DNA of 64,000 nt, taken from Chlorops oryzae (Eukaryota > Arthropoda > Insecta > Diptera > Chloropidae). Positions 55,534-64,000 of the stretch are shown in pieces. The notes under the pieces are model-generated. The model was not told where the DNA came from and made no database searches. It saw only the letters and a list, made by a program, of their open reading frames with translations. The position numbers and the translations under genes were made by a program. The DNA is taken from assembly GCA_020466095.1 (NCBI GenBank), contig CM035809.1:19384430-19448429 (forward strand), in the 5' to 3' direction. How positions within the stretch are numbered: the first letter of the stretch is position 1; every line of letters begins with the position of its first letter.

Positions 55534-57012
55534 CACATACAGCCCCGTCAAGAGGAAGTACGGGACTCTCAATACCTACAAATCTCTAGGGAAAGAGTGG
55601 TTTTTCGCAAGCGAGCCCCTGTCTATGGAAAGCAGCTCTTCAGTACCTATGAAATCCTAGGCGGTCTTGTTTTTTTTTCTTCAATATTTTGTGGCGAAAG
55701 AGTCCTTAATTTCATTCATCGGGCCTGCATACACAAATCAGTTTATTTTATCATTTATCAACGGCTAATAATTTGAAAAATATCGTCCCTTTTTTCCTCT
55801 AAGTAGTATTCAAAAATAGATCCTGAATGAAAATACCATAATTTTATTGAAAATAATTATAGGAAATTCACAAGGCCTTCTAAAATATATCGCTACCATC
55901 ACTGACTCAACTGATCAATCTGATAGAAAAATACTTTAAAGTGCTCTAGCTCTTTAGATAGTTTAAGCCTTATGTTCTAAAGCATTTTCCAAGCGTTACA
56001 AAGTCCCTCAGGAACCTTTATTACACACGCATAAAATGTAGCTACACTTCCAAAGAATATAAATAGATTTGAAGCACAGCACGGAAAGCTTTAGCAACAT
56101 TCTTCGTTATTTCTTGTGGGGGAGCTTATAAAATTAATTACGAGCCCCGGCGTTGATACATTATCAGCAACATATCGCCTTCATTTCCCTCACTTCTTTC
56201 GTTTAATTACATTGCCCCCCAGCAATGCGTTCGCCGCTTGATTGCTGAGAGACCGTGAAGAAAGTCAATGTTGTGTAAGGGTCAGGTGTGGCTTTCGAAG
56301 GTTAAAGTGCAGAGAAAAATTGTTAAGGATAATATAATAGGAAAACACATAGGAAAATAATGAAAGGAATTTCATTAAAACCATTTTTTTTTTTTTTTTT
56401 TATGAAAAATCTGAGCATGTACTTTAAAAAGAAGAATAACAACGGAAAAATAATTTCATTAAATCTGAGTGCTTGAATAAGAAATAAAAAAGAAAGCCAA
56501 TATGAGAAATTTCTTTGGCCGTATGCTTTGCTTTGTGTTTTATGCTTCGTTTCTATTGACTTTTCTGTCTCACTTTGCATAAGAAAAGAAAAGGAAAAGT
56601 CCTTTGGAAATGTTGCCCTTTCGGTGTGATTTCATTTTGCTGATTTTATTTAAACGATTTTAGTTCTTTTATTAAAAATCGCCATTTTGAAGATTAAATA
56701 AAAGCTTATGGTTCAAGTATATTGAATCTGATGTCTTGAGAGCTTAAGGATATTGCGTTTGAGTGATACAAAAAAAAAATACTTTTGATTCAAAACTAAA
56801 TCACTTTGTTGATGAAAATGTTTAACCCGTTCAGTACTAAAAACATTTTTCATTTTGTTGGCAATCAATTTCATTAGATACAGAGAATGATCCTACGCAA
56901 AAAAACGTGTTTTATCAACAGCCACGCCTACCGTGCTGCATGAAAAGATAAGTTTCTGTACAAATTTCATGGTTGAGCGTAACCGAATGAATATGAATTT
57001 ATCTGACGTAAA
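55534..57012. other. Spacer, nothing recognised
   Basis: A poly-T run lies near 56384-56401. No exon or element boundary found. Confidence 0.5.
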
Positions 57013-57092
57013 ATGTAACATAACATAACATAACATAACATAACATAACATAACATAACATAACATAACATAACAAACATAACATAACATAG
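57013..57092. repeat. ATAAC pentanucleotide tract, short
   Basis: About 15 units of CATAA, the same unit as the large array at 42780-43742. Confidence 0.95.
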
Positions 57093-58223
57093 AATATTTA
57101 ACTTATAAAAGTTTTTACTTATTTAATTTATTTTTCAAACTGAGTCTTAGCTATTTCTCGCATTTTCTTAAAATCGAGTTACTTAAGAAACTTTAAAATT
57201 GAATTCTATTATGAAACTGTGAAATGAATTCTATCATATTTTATAAAGTCCTTGAATATTATTAAAACTCCATAATCTCACTGTCAAGACACATATTCAT
57301 GTTTTATATGCTCCATTACGATACAAAGCTTCATGTCCCTTTTGGGTACAAAACTATTTTTCTCGTGAATATTAAAAAACGCAAATACAGATGACTTTTT
57401 TTTATGTGTGCAAAAGCAAACGGACTGAATTCAAGCATATTCAATTTTTATGTCTGCTATATTTCCGACATTGCACAGTTGTAATTTCCTTCAAAAAGTC
57501 ATAAAACACTACGAACTATAAATTCACGTACGCAATATGTATGTGAATGGATTATAAATAAATTCGTTTCGTTTTCCATCTTCTTCTCGTTTTATTTTTT
57601 ATTTTTTGAGAAGTGAAGCTATAAAGCGGAAGGATTGTACACACGAAATGCAGCGTAATGCTGGAAACTTTCCTTGCCCGAAGGCTCAGAAACATGTTGC
57701 ACCTGGCAGCTTCCTTTTCTCATGTCTTTAAGCAGAGAGAGAGAAAAAAAAGAAATAAATTTAAAAATAAAAAGAAATACACACAGGCATAGCAAAGGCT
57801 GAAAGGCTTCAGTTGACTGTGCTCTGCAACGATGCGGTTAGGTCGGTAGAGGGTCGTCCTATCAGCTAACCACATAGTATGAATAACGGTTATTAAAATC
57901 TTAGGGTAACTCCATTTCACAAATAGCACTAGTTCACAGCTTTTTTTCCCGGGACATCTTTATTCACTTTCTTATGAACTTTGACCATCAACAATGAAAA
58001 TTACAAATGTAAGCCCTAAATTATGCAACGTTTTTTGTGGAAAGGCTTAAAATTGCAATTTTCCTTGATTATTTTGCTTTTTAATCCCTTACTTAGAATG
58101 TTATAAATTTCTCATTTATCCATAGAGAGAGAATTAATGCCTCATTTTGTGGGAAAAGGAACAAACTCTGCTTGCGATCGATTTTTGAGATGCTGATGAA
58201 AGGAAAAAACATTTAGTTTTTTA
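57093..58223. other. Spacer with one short dispersed repeat
   Basis: 58168-58207 shares TTGCGATCGATTTTTGAGAT and GCTGATGAAAGGA with 3925-3980. Nothing else is recognised. Confidence 0.5.
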
Positions 58224-58445
58224 AGGGGTGTCACAGAATCCGATAGCTGTCGGAATCGGAATTAAAACCGATCGAAATTTCATACAGAATTTACAAAATT
58301 TTTCGTTTTTGGTTTTGAATCGGAACCATTATCGGTTCTTAGTTGCACAGAACCCTATTTTATACGGCTGTCTATCAGATATATATGAAAATTCAATCGA
58401 CTAAAAATTCCATTCCGACAGCTATCCGAATCTCTGACAACCCTG
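58224..58445. mobile_element. MITE with inverted GATAGCTGTCGGAAT ends
   Basis: Left end GGGGTGTCACAGAATCCGAT then AGCTGTCGGAATCGGAATT; right end on the other strand CAGGGTTGTCAGAGATTCGG then ATAGCTGTCGGAATGGAATT. The duplication is not clear. Confidence 0.75.
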
Positions 58446-59065
58446 ATAATCTTAATTTCTTGACTGATCTTAAAACTATGTAAGAAAAAATGTAAGAGGA
58501 GTTCATTCCATTGAATTAGGGGTGATAATTTCTTGGAATCAAATGATGCATTGTCGAGTTCTGCCTGAAAAGGCTGTTATACCCACTTATTTATTTATTT
58601 TTTCAAAAATCAACAATGGGATTAATCCAGCATTGAAAATTGTAGAAAATGGAATATTTTTCCAGATGGGAATTGAACACGGTTCGAAAACCGTAATTAA
58701 GGTAGCTATACAGGTTCCGTTAAAGTTGATATATCGAAGATACACTAAAAAAAATTAAAACAAAAGCAGATGGATAAATTTATATAGGGGAAAGTGGTCG
58801 CATTCTGACCCCTTAAGAAATTTTTTATAAATTCAAAACGCTGATACGAAAGATAAGAACTTAACATGCCATTAGCAAGAATATCATTACCTTTGTTCTT
58901 GCAATATAAAATTTTCATCAAGAGCCTACTAAATATAGATTATTTTAGAAACATTCAGTATACTAAATTTTGAAGGTTTGAAAATTGGTGTTCTAAATAT
59001 GACCCCCATCTCTTGTTTTAGACCCAGAGAAATGCTGTACCGAAATCATATCCTATTGTATTCAG

Positions 59066-59308
59066 CAGGGCTCGGATTTTGTTGACTTTTATAGATTTAA
59101 AGCATACTTTATGGAGCAAAAAATGTTCTTACCAACATTTTGCGAATAATTTTAGCGAAGTTGAACTTCAAGCCGCTTTTATAACTTCAAAAAAATTCAT
59201 ATTGAAGTCAAAAATCGATTTGAGTGTTAATTTTATGTGAGTTGAACAAAATTTGTACTCCATAAAGTATGCTTTAAATTTGTAAAAGTCAACAAAATCC
59301 GAGCCCTG
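59066..59308. mobile_element. hAT MITE family A, copy 1, perfect duplication
   Basis: Ends CAGGGCTCGGATTTTGTTG and the exact reverse complement. Flanking octamers are both GTATTCAG (59058-59065 and 59309-59316). The subterminal TTTAAAGCATACTTTATGGA is also inverted at the right, making the whole 243-bp element nearly palindromic. Confidence 0.95.
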
Positions 59309-60305
59309 GTATTCAGCAATATCCGAAGTTTATTTTGGCGAAGAAAATATATTAATAACCAGGGCTCGGATTTTGTTGCATTTATAAATTTAAAGCATAC
59401 TTTATGGAGTAAACATTTTGTTCAGCTCACATAAAATTATGATTCAAATAGATTTTTAAATTCAATATGAATTTTTTTGACGGTAGAAAAGCGGTTTGAA
59501 GTTCAACTTCGCTAAACTTATTCTAAAAATTTTGGTATGAAAAAGCTTTTCCCCATAAAGTATGCTTTAAGGGGGTCTTCTCATTGAGCAACTTTTTTTT
59601 TCGACTTTTTTTTTTTTTGCATTTATTTATAGCTTGGGTAGTTGTGAATATGCCCCTAAAAGGATTTTTTGAAATTCGAAATAGTTTAGAGGATATAGCC
59701 TTCTTTGTCGAGCAAGATCTGCGCTAAAACGAGTAATTTTTGCGTTGCTTCAAACTTTAAACGCGTTTATCTCGAAACCACGTTTTTCGAACTGGCGGCC
59801 ATGATATCTCCAGTTCAACTGAACCGATTTTCATGAAACAAAGTGGAATCGACGCAGAATTGTCACCATTCTCGGGTGAACCTCGACCATAATTTAAAAA
59901 AATTTTTTACTATTTTTTTTTGTACACTAAACTACAAAAAAAAAGCCGAAATTAAAATTTTTTTTTGAACGGCCGCCATTTTGTCAAAAAAAATCACAAA
60001 ATTAAGCTTGAGGTTCACCCGAGAATTACATCTATACTGATTATAACCCCGTTTTTTTTCCATTTCGGACGCTCCGGAGACCCGGAATCGTGGCCGCCGT
60101 GACGGCACCTTTTTTTTCACCACCAACTTTGAAGTCTCATTACTTTTTGAACAGCCCACGTATTGAGGCAAACAAATTTTTATACCCAGCGTAAGCGGGG
60201 TATATTAGTTTTGTGCAAATCTTGTAACAGGGAGAATTAAGCTCCGGAGCTATAGAAAAATATATATAGAAATGATCAGGATCAAAAACTGAATCGATTT
60301 AGACA

Positions 60306-60399
60306 TGTCCGTCTGTCCGTCTGTCCGTCTGTCCGTCTGTCCGTCCGTCCGTCCGTCCGTCCGTCCGTCTGTCCGTCTGTCCGTCTGTCCGTCCGTCCG
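60306..60399 (+). repeat. TCTGTCCG / TCCG microsatellite
   Basis: GTCCGTCTGTCCGTCTGTCC and GTCCGTCCGTCCGTCCG blocks for about 94 bp within the DINE-like element. Confidence 0.97.
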
Positions 60400-60647
60400 T
60401 GGTCGGATCTCCTCCGAAACGGCTGGACCAATCAAGTCGAAATTTGGCACACAGGTATATCGGGATCCGAGTATGATCCTAAGTAAAAATTGGAGACATC
60501 CGCCCACTGCCACGCCCACAAATGAATATAATGTGTTTTCAGTAAAATGCTTGTAACTTGCGAACCAGTCAACACATTCCATTGATATTTGGTGTACTGG
60601 TAAACTACGAAAAGGGACATATCCTGGCAAAAAATGGACGCCGCCCT

Positions 60648-61320
60648 CCTCGAGCCACGCCCACAAATAAGCCCAAAAATAAGGGCTTATCGTAACTTGT
60701 GAAGTAAAAGGCGTAGAAGCTTCAAATTCGCAGCATAGGTTGCCTAAGGCAAATGAAAGGTGTAGGAACAAAAATTTATGTAGCCCGCCCACTGCCACGC
60801 CCACAAATAGAGAATTTTCATAACTTCCGAAGTAAAAGGCGTAGAAGCTTCAAATTCGCAACATAGGTTCACCAAGACAAATGAAAGGTGTAGGAAAATT
60901 TTTTTTTATGGCCCGCCCACTGCCACGCCCACAAATGAAGTTTTTTCGTAACTTCCGAAGTAAAAGGCGTAGAAGCTTCGAATTCGCAACATAGGTTCAC
61001 CAAGGCGAATGAAAGGTGTAGGAAAAAATTTTTTGTGGCCCGCCCACTGCCACGCCCACAAATAAAGATTTTTCGTAACTTCCGAAGTAAAAGGCGTTGA
61101 AGCTTCAAATTCGCAACATAGGTTCACCAAGGCGAACGAAAGGTGTAGGAAAAAATTGTATGCGGCCCGCCCACTGCCACGCCCACAAATGAAGATTTTT
61201 CGTAACTTCCGAAGTAAAAGAAGTAGAAGCTTCAAATTCGCAACATAGGTTCACCAAGGCGAATGAAAGGTGTAGGGAAATAATTTATGTTGCCCTCCCA
61301 CTGCCACGCCCACAAATAGA
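60648..61320 (+). repeat. ~127-bp tandem repeats in the DINE-like element
   Basis: Units start at about 60653, 60783, 60911, 61038, 61165 and 61290 with GCCCGCCCACTGCCACGCCC or a variant, then CGTAACTTCCGAAGTAAAAG, GAAGCTTCAAATTCGCAACA and GAATGAAAGGTGTAGG. The reverse-strand protein-like frames across them are artefacts. Confidence 0.95.
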
Positions 61321-61994
61321 GAAGCAAAACATAGTGCGCTCGTAATGTCGGGACGCTGGGTATTTCAAAGTCGGGCTTGACCGACTTTAGCTTTCTTACT
61401 TGTTTTTATTTACTTTTAACCTTTTGTAATACAATAAATAAAAAAAATTTTCAATTATTCTTTGCGTTTTCAAATAAGAATTTTTTTAAAAAGGGTCCAA
61501 AAAACGGGTTTTCAATGAGAACACCCCCTTAAATTTATAAATGCAACAAAATCCGAGCCCTGTTAATAACGCTTAAGAATTTGCTGTTTTGGAAATTAGC
61601 GTTTTTTTGAATTAGTATGAAAATCGCGGGGTCAAATTTTTCCACACGGTTGACTTTCTATAAAAATCGATTTTCTAAGAAACCCTACATTTTTTTCTCA
61701 AGTTTTTATTTTTCCTTTAAAACCCCTTTACACTACTATCATACACCTTCAATATTATGAGAAAAATCTTAATCAGGATAAATTACCAATATTTTTCTAA
61801 AACATAAAAGTTATAATTTTTATATAGAAATTTTTAATTTTTCCTATGAATTGAAAATTTTAAATAATTTGCTTAAAAATCAGCAGCATAATATGTGTTT
61901 TACTATTTGGAAAAAAATTGTTAGAAGCCTTTGCATTCTCATGTTATAGCTGGGGTCATCTTTAGACATCAGTCAGATTTACCCCACTTTCCCC

Positions 61995-63469
61995 TATGTT
62001 TAAACCAATTAATTTTAGTTTCCGAAAAGAAAATGCTCACTCAAAATGGGAAAATTTCCCAAGGGAATTAACAAAACTGAATGCATTCCCCTAATATAAA
62101 AAAAAAATCTCTTTTAGAAAGATTGTTTTAAATACTCCTGTCGTGTTAAGAATTTCAAAGTCCATAAGAAAAATGCATTAAGATGTCCTGAAAAAAAAAA
62201 AATTAATCATTTGTAAACTAGTGTAGTCGGATAGCAGAAATTGCATGATCAGAAATGTACATCTATTTTCCACAAAATTAAACAGGCCATAAATGAACGA
62301 TAGAGAAAAATGAATGAAAAAGAAAAACAGAGGAAAGAAGAGAAAATGAGACAGAGAGAGGAAAGAAGAGGGAGCAAATAATGGCAAAGAAAATGCAGAA
62401 AGCATAATATTATTTGACATCGCATCGTAACAGTTAATAAGTATAACAATAACGTAGACGGCAGCCCTAGAATTCATTTATTATTGAAAAAAAAAAACAA
62501 AAAAACAAAAAAGAGTGTGTGCGAAATGGAACAGCAAGGAGCATTTAAGCATGAAACGGGTATATGCAGACCCCTGCCCTCCACCCAATAACATTACACT
62601 TTCGTATCGGTATCTGTGTGAATCGAGAGGACGCTTGAATGGGTAAGTTTTACTGGAAACGCCATTGGAATTTTTATATCAACTTAATATCGTAATTTTT
62701 ATGTGCACACGCCTCTCCGCCCCGGCTGTTCTATGCATTATGGTGCTTATGCGTTTATACGATAGTGTAGTAGTGACCTTGTTTGTTTTGTTCTCCTTTT
62801 ATTTTTGTCACCATTTCGATCCATCGGTCTTGATTACTTTCATCGACGATTGGTAATTGATGCGTGAAATTGTTCACAATAGGCTTTAAGCATGGGGCTT
62901 AAGTGATTTCTTGTCAATGAATTTCTTTTGTTGCAAAACATTCGACAAGTTAACATTTGATGTGGAATGGATGGGATTGGGATTATGTGTGGGATTTTAT
63001 ACGGAAATTTTACAACATAAGCTGTAGAGATTGATGGTTTTTCTGGCTTTCTGTTGTTGTTATTTTTGTTGTTGTTGGGTATGCAAATGTTGAGAAAATT
63101 GTACATTTGTCAACACCGTTTAGGGTGTAGTATATATACTTTTTGTTTTGCCTTGCTTTTTGAGTTATGACTTGTGGTTGTGGTGGAAATAATGAAACAG
63201 TTGTGTCTCCAAGGGATTCTAATGAAATGACAAAAATGATTTATTAATGCTAGAATTGTATTTAGGATGTGAAAATGCGTGAGGAAATGGAAAAGCCAAA
63301 TTTTAACGTACCTAAATTTCGTGATGGCTTTCTTAGTATTATCTTGGAATTTGGTAATGGAAAAGTTAATCATTAGTGGCCTTTAGATTAGGGGGTCAGA
63401 AAGATGAGATATGCGAATGTGTTTTAAAGAAATTGCATGGAAAAAAATAAGAAAAAAAATGGCTATGAA
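61995..63469. other. Spacer with one dispersed-repeat fragment
   Basis: 62100-62225 is a copy of the 3690-3795 repeat in reverse orientation (ATTAAGATGTCCTG then TTGTAAACTAGTGT). No exon was recognised. Confidence 0.5.
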
Positions 63470-63688
63470 CAGGGCTAGGATTTTGTTGCATTTACAAATT
63501 TAAAGCATACTTTATGGAGAAAAGCTTTTTCATACCAAAATTTTGCGAATAAGTTTAGCGAAGTTGAACTTCAAACCGCTTTTCTTACTTCACAAAAATT
63601 CATATTGAATTTAAAAAACGATTTGAATCATAGTTTTATGTGAGCTGAACAAAATTTTTACTCCATAAAGTATGCTTTAAATTTATGA
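63470..63688. mobile_element. hAT MITE family A, copy 3, right end lost
   Basis: Left end CAGGGCTAGGATTTTGTTGC, then the usual TTTAAAGCATACTTTATGGA and its inverted copy near 63663-63682. It breaks off at AAATTTATGAAAAATCCC, where the dispersed repeat at 63690-63779 begins, so the right terminus is missing. Confidence 0.85.
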
Positions 63689-63689
63689 A

Positions 63690-63779
63690 AAATCCCTTTG
63701 AAGTATTTGAAACGGTTTGTGGTTAAAAATTGAACTGATAAAATCCCTCAAAATAAGAAAAATCCCTCAATCTGGCATC
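63690..63779 (-). repeat. Dispersed repeat fragment shared with 47710-47795
   Basis: Reverse-complement match of AAATCCCTCAATCTGGCATC and neighbouring AAAATCCCTC blocks to the 47.7-kb copy. More AAATCCCT words follow to the end of the window, so the element probably extends beyond it. Confidence 0.65.
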
Positions 63780-64000
63780 AATGGTGCTGAGCTTTTCTTA
63801 AAAACAGTTGAGCAAAAATTTTGTAGTATATCTTTCCCAAGATACTTTAAAAGATTATGAATTTTTCACTATTATCTGTAGGAAAATGGTTATGAAAAAT
63901 CCCTTTAAAAGACTTCAAATGTCCCTCAAAATGGGAAAAATTTATCAATTCAAACAGCATTTTATTAGAAAACAACTGTGAGAAGAAGACAAGTTCAAAA

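Larger units (their letters stand above)
60177..61402 (+). mobile_element. DINE-like element with central tandem repeats, innermost of the nest
   Basis: Starts TTTTTATACCCAGCGTAAGC, then GGGGTATATTAGTTTTGTGC, an array of TCTGTCCG (60306-60399), CCTCCGAAACGGCTGGACCA, six ~127-bp repeats (60648-61320) and the end GACGCTGGGTATTTCAAAGT then CGGGCTTGACCGACTTTAGC and TTTCTTACTTG. The tandem core flanked by conserved ends is typical of DINE-1/Helentron-type elements; the class is inferred, not shown by a protein. Confidence 0.85.
59571..61528. mobile_element. piggyBac-like TTAA element, nested in MITE A copy 2
   Basis: Ends GGGGGTCTTCTCATTGA and, on the other strand, GGGGGTGTTCTCATTGA, with TTAA directly outside both (59567-59570 and 61529-61532). 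Copy 1 of MITE A has a single TTAA at this site, giving a paralogous empty site. The interior contains GCGGCCATGATATCTCC and GGCCGCCATTTTGTC words but no transposase, so it is non-autonomous. A DINE-like element sits inside it. Confidence 0.9.
59360..61562. mobile_element. hAT MITE family A, copy 2, split by a nested insertion
   Basis: Left end CAGGGCTCGGATTTTGTTGC at 59360 and its reverse complement ending 61562. The flanking octamers are both TTAATAAC (59352-59359 and 61563-61570). The MITE is cut at its right TTTAAATTT block by the TTAA element 59571-61528; without it the MITE would be about 245 bp, like copy 1. Confidence 0.95.
58787..61994. mobile_element. Outer element of a transposon nest, GGGGAAAGTGG ends, TA duplication
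   Basis: Left TA|GGGGAAAGTGGTCGC; right end on the other strand TA|GGGGAAAGTGGGGTAAATC. Internal GACCCC/GGGGTC words near both ends recall the usual subterminal text of this kind of element. Two hAT MITEs have landed inside it, one of which carries two further insertions. Fourteen bases of terminal match over 3.2 kb is moderate evidence. Confidence 0.6.

Noticed and set aside
60250..61235. Frames with RTDGQTDRRTDG and CCEFEASTPFTS repeats
   Set aside because: Translations of the TCTGTCCG array and of the 127-bp repeats in the DINE-like element.

Overview
The window is nuclear DNA from an insect, most likely a higher (brachyceran) fly. The base composition is AT-rich, the genes are split by GT-AG introns filled with repeats, and the proteins encoded match fly/metazoan families. 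One repeat family opens with the 'TATACCCAGCGTAAGCGGGG' block and ends in 'TCGGGCTTGACCGACTTTA', which is typical of cyclorrhaphan fly genomes. There is no prokaryotic organisation, no CRISPR array and no operon. The species cannot be fixed from the sequence alone.

Three host genes are supported. (1) A complete PERK/PEK (eIF2-alpha kinase 3) gene lies on the + strand at 8221-24729. It has four coding exons with consensus splice sites, totals 3567 nt (1188 codons plus stop), and has a 10.5-kb first intron. (2) An intronless neprilysin-like (peptidase M13 family) gene lies on the + strand at 31523-33512. It has lost the HExxH zinc site and carries a frameshift near position 32,900. (3) Three short internal exons on the - strand (44759 down to 44241) encode part of a RASL10-type small GTPase. 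Its P-loop exon and C-terminal exon were not found, so most of 44.8-64 kb is probably its intron or upstream DNA.

Layout: 1-2041, decayed LINE (- strand: ORF1 pieces, reverse transcriptase with YADD, RNase H). 4200-5560, decayed RTE-type LINE (+). 6.3-7.8 kb, two hAT-like MITEs just upstream of PERK. 8.2-24.7 kb, PERK with repeat-filled introns, including a possible alternative first coding exon at 10458-10504. 27.3-31.1 kb, a foldback-like array of ~300-bp units in alternating orientation. 31.5-33.5 kb, the M13 gene. 34.2-34.9 and 38.9-39.9 kb, two arrays of a 'TTTCGGAGTCATGTTT' minisatellite, the first inside terminal inverted repeats. 42.8-43.7 kb, an ATAAC pentanucleotide array. 44.2-44.8 kb, the RASL10 exons. 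45-64 kb, microsatellites (CT, GATGGT, GA) and a dense set of MITEs, ending in a four-level nest of transposons at 58.8-62.0 kb whose target-site duplications can be read directly.

The three genes do not form a functional unit. PERK is the ER-stress sensor kinase, the M13 protein is a secreted or membrane pseudo-peptidase candidate, and the RASL10-like protein is a Ras-superfamily GTPase. No new multigene system was found. The most checkable novelties are the alternative PERK first exon, the inactive M13 gene and the transposon nest.
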